23,024 bases of DNA, from NCBI GenBank assembly GCA_023432805.1, contig JAEYUG010000035.1, forward strand, positions 1 through 23,024, in the 5' to 3' direction. The translations under genes were made by a program, and so were the position numbers. This stretch comes from Bacteroidota bacterium. Lineage in GTDB: Bacteria; Bacteroidota; Ignavibacteria; SZUA-365. This document shows, one piece after another, positions 1 to 8,925 of the stretch. Within the stretch, counting starts at the first letter, position 1. Each line of letters starts with the position of its first letter. Under the pieces are notes generated by a model. The model searched no databases, was not told the DNA's origin, and was given only the letters and a program-made list of their open reading frames with translations.

Positions 1-7
1 CCGTTTA

Positions 8-28
8 CCCCGTACCTGACGGGGCAAC
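8..28 (+). terminator. Possible hairpin terminator of an upstream gene
   Basis: CCCCGT (8-13) and ACGGGG (19-24) form a perfect 6-bp stem around the loop ACCTG. GTT (3-5) and AAC (26-28) could extend it after a small bulge. A run of six T follows at 35-40, about ten bases beyond the stem, which is farther than in a standard intrinsic terminator. It could end transcription of a gene left of the window; this is a weak call. Confidence 0.3.
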
Positions 29-87
29 ACCTAATTTTTTATGCGTGTCAGCGCGCACGTCAGAATGCCTGGGCGATAGCTGGGTGT

Positions 88-3000
88 ATGCTCTGGCTGT
101 CTGTGTTCGCGGTGATGCAGGGTAGTGCGCAACAGGTTCAGACCCTGGAGCCCATCACCGGCGAACTGATCGGTGTGTTGGCGCAGGAACATGTCGGTCA
201 TGTCCGCACGCTCATCGACAATGGAAACGGGAACTTTGCCGCCAACGCAATACCCGGTGCCATGCGAGCATGCGGTGTCACCGGCATCAGCGAAATGATG
301 AAACGTCGGACAAGTCGTTTCAGCAACACCGTCATTCTGCGGTATGATTCTACGGCTCGTGCGACCGATGTGATCACGTCACTGATGAGCACGGGTTTGT
401 TTCGAGCTGTGTACAGACGATATCCAGCGACCGAAGTTCTTTTCGGATGTCATCCATGGAAATACACAGACCATAGGAATGAACCGAAAGTGGACAGCAC
501 CTGGTGGATTCAGACGACAACAGGCTACAGCGATGAAGATCTGAGTGCCCCGGAAGCATGGGAGTTCACGCGTTCCGATTCGAGCGTGCTCATCGCCTCG
601 TTTGGTGGACCAGGTGAATACTCGAATGACGTGAAGGCCGGCCCGGCGTATCGAGAGTTGTCAAGTAGTATCACGACCGGGTATGATTCAATCTATGACC
701 TCTATGGTTATCCATGGCACAATCCGACTGCATACGAACATGCTCTCACTTGCATGCAGGTAATAGCGAGCGATCATGATACGACAGCAAATGGTACGAT
801 CGGTGTTGCACCCGACTGCAGTGTGGTCCCATACCTGGGTCTGAATGATGCCGAGTTTCTTGTCTGCGTGGATGATGCAATCGACAAGGGTGCTGCCGCC
901 TTCGTCTACACAATGCTCGTCTATGGTCAGTTGGTGCAGGATGCAATTGATACACTCCTGGCCCACAATGTCCTCGTCATTTCTGCACTCGGGAACACAA
1001 ATACGTGGTACACGAACATCACAAATCCCGGTGCGATTCGAGTTGCGGCGAATATCGGGTTATACAAATCCTCACTGTCTCGTGCCGGAACACCCGGCAA
1101 TCCATATCCTGAGTTCTCTGCAAGCGGTCCCTTTGGCGGGTATACTTCTTTTGCGGCAAGTGCAGTCGGAGGCATAGTTGCCCTGCTCAAAAACATGCAT
1201 CCAGCCATGAGCATGGCTGAGATGCGTGCCAAGCTGATTGAAAGCACGACACCGATGGCCGATCCGCTCTGGGACCCGGATCCCGGGATCTCCTCGCTCG
1301 GAACAGGACGTCTTGATGCATTCGTTGCGATTTCGAGCATCAAGAAAGGTACGATTGGACAGGATGAGACATGGTCGGGTCCGGTTTTTGTACCAGAGGA
1401 TGTGTACATCCCGAGCGGTGTGACAGTAACCGTCGATCTGACACCGTGCGACAACGGTGTAGAGCGAACTCATATCCGCTTCGGCTGTGAAACGCAGACA
1501 AACCCGCCTACCGAACTGCGGCCGCGCATCATCGTCGACGGAACTCTCATCGTACGCGGACGGCGGAACGAGGAAATTCTTTTCAGCACGCTTCTGAACA
1601 GATACATGATCGACGGAGCGTACGGATCGACATGGGGTGGCATCGTTGTCAATCCATCTGGCGAGATATTCATGGAACATGCCCGACTGGAGAATGTCGA
1701 ACGTGGTTTGATATCCTATGGCCCGCGGGTCACTGTGCGTGAGACGGAGATCTGCAATTTCGAACGCAACGGGATCATCCTCGCACCGACCGCATGGTCG
1801 GAAAGTCCACGACCTTCCATTGTAAAGACAACGATTCATGATGCTCGCTGGTCCCAAACGAGCACTGGTATTTCCGTCTGGCGAGGGTTGCCGATCATTG
1901 ACAGCTGCACGATCTACAAGGTGGATGTCGGGGTCCATCTGTATGGCAGCATGACTGCGGGTGACCTGCAGTATTCACGGATTCATGATACGCGAAGCTG
2001 CGGCGTGCTGAGCTCCGTGCATGCCCGGACACGACTGTTTGGTGACACGATCTACCACAATTACGGCGATGGTGTCCGGTATGTTCACAACAACAGCAGA
2101 CCGCACATCCATCAATGCTACATCTACGACAACGGTCGTACCGGTCTTGTCACGCAGAACGGCCAGCGTACGGGTGATGCCATTTCTCTCACACAATCCA
2201 TCGCCCATGCTTACAACAATGTGCTCAAGGAGAGTCATTGTGGATTCCATCTTGAGGATTACTCTTCGCTGTACGGCGGGAATGGCAGCAGAGGGTTGTT
2301 CGGCAGTCATGGGTTCAATTACATCGAGAGCTGCGACACTGCATACTACGCGAACGCGCATTCGTATGCGGATATCGGCCTGCGAAAGAACAACCAGTCC
2401 TACGGTGGTTCGAACACGGCCAAGCTACTCGGGATGTATGGCATTGCAGATCCCACCTCAGTGCTGAATTTGCATTGCAATTCATGGATGCCCTTTGATC
2501 CTAGTGCATTTAGGGGACCGGCCTTTCCAAATCCCCAGTTCGATGACTGCTACCCGCAGCCTCCTGTCTACCCGTATGACAGCTTTCTGGCCGGCCGGGA
2601 TTCCTGCCTCAGTGGAAATTATGCGGCGGCTCTGATCGAGTACGGCAACCTGGCCTTTCAGGGTGATCCCGAACTCCTTCGCCTAGCACTTTCCGGGTAT
2701 CAGGAGGTCTTCTCGAGAGACAGTAATCGTAGCTACGCGTCTGCCATCGATTCGATACTGACGACGCTTGCGTCGACGTATCAGAACGCACCACCAGAAC
2801 TTCGTGGTTCGATCGCAGCTGTCCAGGGCTATGTCGCAGCCGAACTCGGCAATTCACAGCATGCCGACAGCACTCTCCGTTATGCAACGCTGAGTCTCAC
2901 GGAACCAAGTCGACAATTGCATGCGGAAACAGGTCTATTGTACCTGCACCTCTACAAGAACAATAATGTCGTGCGGGCAGACAGCATTCTGTTCGACATC

Positions 3001-3402
3001 CAGTCACGTTTCGCTGGTGATTCCCTTATCGTCACCGCAGGTTTGCTCCGGCGGTACTACGTAGATCCCGAATCGGATAGTTACCTGTGGAAGTCTGGGT
3101 TCAGACACGAGGCCACAACAGTGAGTCACCCGACTGCTGCAGGCTTTACTCTGCACCCAAGCTATCCGAATCCTTTTTCACATACCACGAATGTACGTTA
3201 TACAGTCACAATACCCGGAGAATATTTCGTGCTTGTGCGCGATATACTTGGTCGGCACGTGGCAACCTTGCATAGTGGCTGGTGCGAGAGCGGGACGTAC
3301 CACAGGGAATTCTCCGTCCAGGGGCTCGCATCTGGAGCATACCAGCTTGTGATGCGTGGCGTCGATGGCGTGCAAACACAGCAGATCATCCTGAGTAAAT
3401 GA
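88..3402 (+). CDS. Secreted subtilisin-like (S8) domain / beta-helix protein with T9SS sorting domain; catalytic Asp apparently missing
   Basis: This 1104-aa protein is predicted to be exported and surface-anchored by type IX secretion. A short hydrophobic N-terminus ends in GSAQQ. Residues about 155-390 have the S8 subtilase layout: a His at 218 (YEHAL), GVAPDC at 239-244, an oxyanion-type Asn at 303 (ALGN) and a Ser at 354 (TSFAAS, matching TSMATP). The strand that normally carries the catalytic Asp reads VLIASFGG (167-174) with no Asp, so activity is doubtful. Residues about 415-815 contain repeated short strands typical of a right-handed beta-helix, and 830-1000 look like helical repeats. 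Residues 1020-1104 form a type A sorting domain (SYPNPF at 1025-1030, DILGR). The start is uncertain: ATG 88 gives a signal peptide without a charged n-region, while the frame stays open to the window edge with no upstream ATG, GTG or TTG. Confidence 0.85.
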   Translation: MLWLSVFAVMQGSAQQVQTLEPITGELIGVLAQEHVGHVRTLIDNGNGNFAANAIPGAMRACGVTGISEMMKRRTSRFSNTVILRYDSTARATDVITSLMSTGLFRAVYRRYPATEVLFGCHPWKYTDHRNEPKVDSTWWIQTTTGYSDEDLSAPEAWEFTRSDSSVLIASFGGPGEYSNDVKAGPAYRELSSSITTGYDSIYDLYGYPWHNPTAYEHALTCMQVIASDHDTTANGTIGVAPDCSVVPYLGLNDAEFLVCVDDAIDKGAAAFVYTMLVYGQLVQDAIDTLLAHNVLVISALGNTNTWYTNITNPGAIRVAANIGLYKSSLSRAGTPGNPYPEFSASGPFGGYTSFAASAVGGIVALLKNMHPAMSMAEMRAKLIESTTPMADPLWDPDPGISSLGTGRLDAFVAISSIKKGTIGQDETWSGPVFVPEDVYIPSGVTVTVDLTPCDNGVERTHIRFGCETQTNPPTELRPRIIVDGTLIVRGRRNEEILFSTLLNRYMIDGAYGSTWGGIVVNPSGEIFMEHARLENVERGLISYGPRVTVRETEICNFERNGIILAPTAWSESPRPSIVKTTIHDARWSQTSTGISVWRGLPIIDSCTIYKVDVGVHLYGSMTAGDLQYSRIHDTRSCGVLSSVHARTRLFGDTIYHNYGDGVRYVHNNSRPHIHQCYIYDNGRTGLVTQNGQRTGDAISLTQSIAHAYNNVLKESHCGFHLEDYSSLYGGNGSRGLFGSHGFNYIESCDTAYYANAHSYADIGLRKNNQSYGGSNTAKLLGMYGIADPTSVLNLHCNSWMPFDPSAFRGPAFPNPQFDDCYPQPPVYPYDSFLAGRDSCLSGNYAAALIEYGNLAFQGDPELLRLALSGYQEVFSRDSNRSYASAIDSILTTLASTYQNAPPELRGSIAAVQGYVAAELGNSQHADSTLRYATLSLTEPSRQLHAETGLLYLHLYKNNNVVRADSILFDIQSRFAGDSLIVTAGLLRRYYVDPESDSYLWKSGFRHEATTVSHPTAAGFTLHPSYPNPFSHTTNVRYTVTIPGEYFVLVRDILGRHVATLHSGWCESGTYHREFSVQGLASGAYQLVMRGVDGVQTQQIILSK

Positions 3403-3415
3403 CAAGTACCACATT

Positions 3416-3450
3416 CACGGAACGGAGTGTCCGCAACACTCCGTTCCGTG
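3416..3450 (+). terminator. Perfect 15-bp intergenic hairpin
   Basis: Bases 3416-3430 (CACGGAACGGAGTGT) are the exact reverse complement of 3436-3450, with a 5-base loop CCGCA. T3415 and A3451 add a sixteenth pair. It begins 13 bases after the stop of the first gene and ends 23 bases before the chosen start of the second. The following bases (ATAATTCTCG) contain no T run, so it may be an inefficient terminator, an mRNA-stabilising 3' structure or an attenuator between two secreted-protein genes. The structure is certain; the function is inferred. Confidence 0.7.
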
Positions 3451-3463
3451 ATAATTCTCGCAC

Positions 3464-3469
3464 GGAGGG
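3464..3469 (+). promoter_or_regulatory. Ribosome binding site deciding the start at 3474
   Basis: GGAGGG lies four bases before ATG 3474. This ATG begins a proper signal peptide. The longer reading frame from ATG 3399 would put 25 mostly polar residues in front of it and would have to be translated through the 15-bp hairpin. Confidence 0.6.
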
Positions 3470-3473
3470 CCCC

Positions 3474-5489
3474 ATGCGTTACTTCGCGGTATTGATCTTC
3501 CTTCTCGTAATGAATGCACGAATGACAGGGCAGTGGTCCTACGATCCAAAGATCGGAACCCCTATATGCACAACAAGCCCAGCGCAGATATTCCCCCTAG
3601 TATTATCGGATAGTACTGGTGGTGCATACATCATATGGCATTCCAGTACTGGTACATTGGAAGCGCAACGGATTGATTCGCTGGGTTCTGCTCAGTGGGG
3701 CACACAGGGGAGAGTCGTGTTGCGAGGTGTTGTGACCTACCAGCCGATGGACATGACGCTGTCATCTCCTCCTGGAGCGTTGTTCATCGCCGCATCGAGG
3801 CAATGGCTGTGGGGTGGTCCCAACCCCTTCCCACCCGAGCAGCATGTCATAATGAAAATGGATGCTGATGGTCACACCACGTGGCCCGATTCCGGTGTTG
3901 CTGTCTCGCCGTACAATCCGATCCCTCCCACAGGGAAGATCGTGCTGCATTCAGATGACCAGGGTGGCGTCTATTACGCGTATGTTCGATACGACAGTCT
4001 CCATGTTGGCAGAATAGACAGTGCGGGGGTGTTACTCTGGGGTCAGCTCGGTCAACTCATCGATGATGGAACGCACAACAGGATTCAGGATATTGCGCTT
4101 GCCGCCGACGCAGAAGGTGGTGTCTATTGTGTTTACTCGAAATGGATGTATTCTGGTGGCTCTCGGGGTGTGGGAGTGTTTGTACAGCGACTGGATAGTG
4201 CTGGAACACAGTCGTGGTCACCGTCCGTCGTCGTGCAATCACCTGTTCTCACCGTCAATTCCATGAACAGTGTCCACGCAATTGCTGATGGCAGGGGTGG
4301 TGTTGTGGTCGCGACGAGCGGCTATAACCCACTTATTACTGACAGCATCTTCACGCAGGATGTCTACGCCCAGCGAATCAGTGCCACACGTCAACTGCTC
4401 TGGGGGAGCACGGGCCGTGTTGTCGTCCATGACAGTGCAGATCAAATACTGGAAGCACTTGTGGCGGATGGTATGAACGGGGCATACTTCATATTCACTG
4501 GCAAGAATATCTCTTCAGGTCGCATGGACCGTGATATTCTCGTCCAACGTCTGGACAGTACCGGATTGCCGGCGTTCAACGCACGTGGTCTTACGGTCTG
4601 TGGAAATATTGCCGAACAGATGCAACCGACCGCCACATCAGATGGCGACGGTGGTATCCTACTTACATGGGAAGATGGCAGAAACGGCGCACTGAATGAT
4701 AGGGACGTCTATGCGCAACGCCTCGATGCGATTGGTACCCTGCTCTGGGGTGGAGAAGAAGGGGTTCCGGTTTCCACGGCCCCGAATGCTCAGCGCAGAC
4801 CGTGTATCACCTCTGACGGTCTCGATGGAGCCATCGTCGTGTGGGAGGACGCACGCAACGTGCGCGACATCCCGGACATCTATGCGGCTCGCGTCACCTC
4901 GAACGGTGTACTACTGCCGGTCACGTTCATCTCGCTTACTGCATTCCGCTATACGGAGGGCGTCGAAGTATCATGGAGCACGATGCACGAATCCGCAATC
5001 CTCGGCTTTACCGTGGAACGTTCGTATGACGGCAGGCAGTGGGAGATGCGGGGCTTCACCCCGGTGCGCCAGATCGACAAAGGTGCCGCATACGTGTATC
5101 GCGACATCGCCCCACATGTGCTCAGCTCGCGCATCTTGTACAGGGTGCGGGTCGAGAACACCGATGGTACGACGGAATACTCTCCCGTCACGCATGTCGA
5201 TGTAAATCACCAGCCCACTCGACAAACACGAATCAGCTTGTATCCTGAACCTGTCAGAGATGGACGGTCCCTGAACGTTATCCTCAGCGAGAGGAATGAT
5301 GAAGTGCTTGATGTTCGTGTGCATGATCTTCTGGGACGTGAAATCCCAACTCTCCGCAGGATCGTCAAGAATGATGTATCGGGATTCACACTTCCGCTGA
5401 CGATGCAGCAGATCCCCGCAGGATGTTACATCCTGACAGTGTCGACCGGCACTGGAACAGAAACAGCATTGTTTCGCATCATCGACTGA
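3474..5489 (+). CDS. Secreted eight-repeat propeller-like protein with fibronectin-like and divergent T9SS-type C-terminal domains
   Basis: This 671-aa protein of unknown specific function is predicted to be exported. The signal peptide is MRYFAVLIFLLVMNARMTG, with likely cleavage before QW. From about residue 50 to 480 there are eight copies of a roughly 58-aa motif: a strand such as GGVYxxW, a polar stretch, then (D)xYAQRLDxxGxLLWG. That suggests a beta-propeller, one repeat per blade. Residues about 485-580 look like a fibronectin-type sandwich (LTAFRYTEGVEVSWST, GFTVERSYDG). Residues 587-671 have sorting-domain architecture (VRVHDLLGREI, IPAGCYILTV), but the usual YPNPF is replaced by LYPEPVRD. 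It follows the subtilase-like gene and precedes another secreted-protein gene by 33 bases, so the last two are probably cotranscribed. No catalytic motif was recognised; a structural, adhesive or binding role is likely. Confidence 0.85.
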   Translation: MRYFAVLIFLLVMNARMTGQWSYDPKIGTPICTTSPAQIFPLVLSDSTGGAYIIWHSSTGTLEAQRIDSLGSAQWGTQGRVVLRGVVTYQPMDMTLSSPPGALFIAASRQWLWGGPNPFPPEQHVIMKMDADGHTTWPDSGVAVSPYNPIPPTGKIVLHSDDQGGVYYAYVRYDSLHVGRIDSAGVLLWGQLGQLIDDGTHNRIQDIALAADAEGGVYCVYSKWMYSGGSRGVGVFVQRLDSAGTQSWSPSVVVQSPVLTVNSMNSVHAIADGRGGVVVATSGYNPLITDSIFTQDVYAQRISATRQLLWGSTGRVVVHDSADQILEALVADGMNGAYFIFTGKNISSGRMDRDILVQRLDSTGLPAFNARGLTVCGNIAEQMQPTATSDGDGGILLTWEDGRNGALNDRDVYAQRLDAIGTLLWGGEEGVPVSTAPNAQRRPCITSDGLDGAIVVWEDARNVRDIPDIYAARVTSNGVLLPVTFISLTAFRYTEGVEVSWSTMHESAILGFTVERSYDGRQWEMRGFTPVRQIDKGAAYVYRDIAPHVLSSRILYRVRVENTDGTTEYSPVTHVDVNHQPTRQTRISLYPEPVRDGRSLNVILSERNDEVLDVRVHDLLGREIPTLRRIVKNDVSGFTLPLTMQQIPAGCYILTVSTGTGTETALFRIID

Positions 5490-5522
5490 GAGACGCACGC
5501 TGACGGAAGGAGGCGTATATAT

Positions 5523-8500
5523 ATGATGCAACGAGAATTGTCGACGTATTCGACCGGGCTTCTGTGCATAAAGTTGTTCGGTGTATCACTGTTTTTCGCA
5601 CTTGCATTGTGCTGCAATTCCCCTGCACAAGCTCAGCGCGAAGCGTGGAACTGGCATTTCGGTTTGCATCGGGCGCTCTCCTTTACCGCTGATTCCGTGT
5701 GGATGGTGCCAGATCGTGTTTATCAAACAGTCGAAGGAGGCGGTGCCTACAGCGACTATGATGGGTCGCTCCTGTTTTTCACGGACGGCGCACTCGTCTG
5801 GGACCATCTGCAGCAGCCAGTCTCCTATCTCCCGCTTCGTTCATATTCTTCCGTAACACAGACCGGCCTTGTCGTGCGTCGCCCGGGATCTGCGAACAAG
5901 TTCCACATCATGAACAACTATATGTGGCATGAGAAGGAGTTGGGAGAAAGAGCCGAGTACTACTTCAGTCTGTATTCATCGATCATCCGTCGTCATCCTT
6001 TCACGGGAAACCTCAGCATAGTGAAGCGCGACTCCCTCCTCACGATCGAATCTACGGAGAAAGTCTGCGCGATTGGTCATGCGAACGGCTGGGACGTGTG
6101 GATCGTGATGCACGAGATGAATGGATCACGGCTACGAAGTTACCTGCTTTCGGATTCCGGTGTCGGTGTCGATCGATATGTCCTCTCAGAAACCGGGGCA
6201 CGGTGGGGTACCGGCAATCGCAAGTTCTGGTCAACGGACATCATGGGGTGCATGAAGGCCACTCCATCGGGGAATCTGATCGTGGCAGCGAGAGGGCATT
6301 TTCTGGAATTCTTCAGATTCTCTCCATTGTCGGGGCAGGTCACCTCGCTGTTCACGATCCCAGCCTGCGACTTCCCGCTCGGAAACTCGTGGACCTATGG
6401 CGTCGAGTTCTCGTTGAACGAGGAGGTACTGTATGTGACAACAATTTATGACGCACCTTCCGCGGAGTACGGCAAGTCATTTCTCTTTCAATACGATATT
6501 TCCGTTTTGGACACGACACGCATCAAGGCGTCCTGCAGAGTACTCGACTCTATCTATACTCGGAAAGGGGCATGGCCACCCCTCTACCCGTGTATAGGCG
6601 CCTTACAGGCGGGACCGAATGGGAAGATATATGGCTCAATAGATAGATCCATTGGCCCCATACTCGAAATATGTACACCGGATTCACTGGGTCCTGCTGC
6701 CGGGGTGCGTCGCACGAGTTTCGCATTCGATACCACTGGCTATGCCAGTCTGCCAACATTTCCATCCTATCTATTCAACCCGCGTCGCTTCGAAGCGACT
6801 GGATTTTGTCATGGCGGGGAGACGCGGTTTCGTGCCTCGGAGATGCGTCGCAATGATTCGGTACGCTGGTATTTCAATGATCCGCCAGGATGGAAGGACA
6901 TCGGTGCATCCGGTGACACGGCGGTGCACAGGTTCTCAACACCGGGCGACCATACGGTACAAATGCTGCTGTACAACGACGGACGCATCGACACGGTCGC
7001 CCAGCGAGTCCGCATCTATGCACCACCGCGCATCCTCCTGCCTCGCATGATGTTGACCTGCGCCGACGGCACGGTCATCATTCGTCCAGAGATTGTCGGC
7101 GGCAGACCGCCCTTCACCTATCGATGGAGCCCAAGAAGCCCGTTCGATCGCAGCGACGATGCAGCCGATACGGTACGACCCGGTATTGCTACAACATATA
7201 CCGTGCTCGTGCTGGATGACAACGACTGCATGGCGGTTGACAGCGTCACGGTCATTCCGCTGGGCCCGTCCTTTGCCGTTTCGAAGCGCAGTGCGGCATT
7301 CTGTCGTGGGGATTCAGTGCAGATCACCTGCCACGTCACCGATTCCACTCGCCACCCAGTGTTTGCGTGGTCACCGAGCGAGGGTGTGTCTGATAGTACG
7401 AGTACGACACCGTTCCTGTCTCCGAGGGAGAGCACCCGATACACAGTTACCGCAGTGGATGCGTGGGGGTGCATCACGCGTGACAGCATCCTGATCCAAG
7501 TGCATGACCTGCCGGTCGTGCAGCTTCCGGACACGGTCTCGATGTGTCATGGCGGGTCGATTGACCTGCGCCCTGTTGTGGAAGGTCTCATGATGACCGA
7601 GGTGAGCTGGTCACCAGCGGTCGGTCTTAGTGCGGTGGATGTTCTCGACGTCGTTGCCAGTCCGGCCTTGACCACGACATACACGCTGACCGTTCGAAGC
7701 AGTGTCGGCTGCACGGTGTCTTCACTCATCACTGTGGCTGTTCGCCCACCCTTGCAGCCTGTCATCGACGGACCGGACACCCTCTGTGCAGGGTCGACCA
7801 TCATGCTGAACGTTCCCGGCCGTTACACCAGCTACACCTGGCGTGCAGGTGACGGCAGCGTTCTTGGCGGCGCCTCATCCCTGAGCGTGCATCAGGCGGG
7901 TCCGATCACACTCGAGGTTCAGGATGACATGCAATGCACGGCCCTGACAGGGACGATCATTCACGAAGTGTTGCCACCGAGTCCACCAGTGATCCGCCAG
8001 ACCGGAGACACGCTCAGGATCGATCCGCATGCACGTCATCGCTGGTATCGGAATGGTCAGCCGATCGAGGCATCGGACGTGCCTTGCATCCCGCTGGACA
8101 GCAGTGGCATATACGAGGTGCATGTGTGGAATGTTCATGGGTGTACATCTTCATCATCTGCATCGTACTTTGCGGCCCGACCGGTCATTGGGCTCCATGT
8201 CGCCTTGCCGGTGCTTTCCGGGTATCCGGGAGACCGCATAGACATCCCGTTGCGTGTTCAGACATCCGGTACGGCTTTGTCAACCGTGTCGGCGAGCATT
8301 GTGGCAAGATTCCGCTGCGATGCTGGTGTGCTCGCACCTGTCGGAACGACGCCCATGGGTGATCTTGTGGGAGATGAACGCGTGATCGAAGTGGAAATGA
8401 AACCACCACATGCGCACGCTCCATTGACCACCCTGCATTTTATCGCGACACTCGGCTCACGCAGACAAACTCGGCTCGCGCTGGATACCCTCTGGAGTAC

Positions 8501-8852
8501 CGACGCTATCTTTCGCATCGAAGCACTGCCAGGCCTTTTCACACTTCTGACGTGTGAAGAGGGGGGTGAGCGATTGTTCAGTGATGGAGGGACGCTGACG
8601 TTGTTGCAGAACCAACCGAATCCATTCAATGCGGAAACGATGATCACCTATACGGTCATCGAGAACGCTCCTGTCGATGTGTTCGTCGTCGATCAACTCG
8701 GTCGACGCATCGCAACGCTCTATCTGGGCGAGGGCGTACCCGGCACGTACACTGTTCGATTTGATGCGAGCAGCCTCTCGAGTGGGATGTACACCTGTTT
8801 CCTTCGATCCGGCATGCTCTGGAAGGCGATTCGCATGATCGTGCAGAAATAG
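5523..8852 (+). CDS. Large secreted multi-domain protein: propeller, PKD, five Ig-like modules, cohesin-like domain, T9SS sorting domain
   Basis: This 1109-aa protein has a signal peptide (hydrophobic stretch 13-31, likely cleavage near SPAQA|Q at 37). Residues 40-425 resemble the N-terminal propeller common in Bacteroidetes surface proteins (WNWHFG, GAYSDYDGSLLFFTDGALVWD). A PKD-like domain with WYFNDP follows at about 430-500. Five Ig-like modules come next, with core Trp motifs near 533, 615, 695, 771 and 839; most keep a TYTVxVxDxxGC-type strand. Residues about 885-1010 resemble a cohesin-type sandwich (GYPGDRIDIPLRVQ). Residues 1025-1109 form a type A sorting domain (NQPNPFN, VDQLGRRIATL). 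AAGGAGG at 5507-5513 lies nine bases before ATG 5523. Proteins of this build are usually T9SS-exported adhesins or cell-surface scaffolds; the ligand cannot be told. Confidence 0.88.
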   Translation: MMQRELSTYSTGLLCIKLFGVSLFFALALCCNSPAQAQREAWNWHFGLHRALSFTADSVWMVPDRVYQTVEGGGAYSDYDGSLLFFTDGALVWDHLQQPVSYLPLRSYSSVTQTGLVVRRPGSANKFHIMNNYMWHEKELGERAEYYFSLYSSIIRRHPFTGNLSIVKRDSLLTIESTEKVCAIGHANGWDVWIVMHEMNGSRLRSYLLSDSGVGVDRYVLSETGARWGTGNRKFWSTDIMGCMKATPSGNLIVAARGHFLEFFRFSPLSGQVTSLFTIPACDFPLGNSWTYGVEFSLNEEVLYVTTIYDAPSAEYGKSFLFQYDISVLDTTRIKASCRVLDSIYTRKGAWPPLYPCIGALQAGPNGKIYGSIDRSIGPILEICTPDSLGPAAGVRRTSFAFDTTGYASLPTFPSYLFNPRRFEATGFCHGGETRFRASEMRRNDSVRWYFNDPPGWKDIGASGDTAVHRFSTPGDHTVQMLLYNDGRIDTVAQRVRIYAPPRILLPRMMLTCADGTVIIRPEIVGGRPPFTYRWSPRSPFDRSDDAADTVRPGIATTYTVLVLDDNDCMAVDSVTVIPLGPSFAVSKRSAAFCRGDSVQITCHVTDSTRHPVFAWSPSEGVSDSTSTTPFLSPRESTRYTVTAVDAWGCITRDSILIQVHDLPVVQLPDTVSMCHGGSIDLRPVVEGLMMTEVSWSPAVGLSAVDVLDVVASPALTTTYTLTVRSSVGCTVSSLITVAVRPPLQPVIDGPDTLCAGSTIMLNVPGRYTSYTWRAGDGSVLGGASSLSVHQAGPITLEVQDDMQCTALTGTIIHEVLPPSPPVIRQTGDTLRIDPHARHRWYRNGQPIEASDVPCIPLDSSGIYEVHVWNVHGCTSSSSASYFAARPVIGLHVALPVLSGYPGDRIDIPLRVQTSGTALSTVSASIVARFRCDAGVLAPVGTTPMGDLVGDERVIEVEMKPPHAHAPLTTLHFIATLGSRRQTRLALDTLWSTDAIFRIEALPGLFTLLTCEEGGERLFSDGGTLTLLQNQPNPFNAETMITYTVIENAPVDVFVVDQLGRRIATLYLGEGVPGTYTVRFDASSLSSGMYTCFLRSGMLWKAIRMIVQK

Positions 8853-8925
8853 CGTGCACCGCGTCCATCCACTCGAAAGGTAATCAGGTCTGGGCTCGAG
8901 GGGAGGTCGGTCGCGGCGCAACCTT

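Noticed and set aside
32..38. TAATTTT as the promoter -7 box of the first gene
   Set aside because: There is no TTG at 18-22 bases upstream, and the T run may belong to a terminator of the previous gene.
88..8852. Treating the three secreted-protein genes as a toxin or secretion-effector island
   Set aside because: Apart from the degenerate protease domain, no toxin, immunity or effector motif is present. Sorting domains alone only show export.
8853..8925. Terminator between the convergent genes
   Set aside because: Only a 5-bp CTCGA/TCGAG match with a long loop is present; no convincing hairpin.
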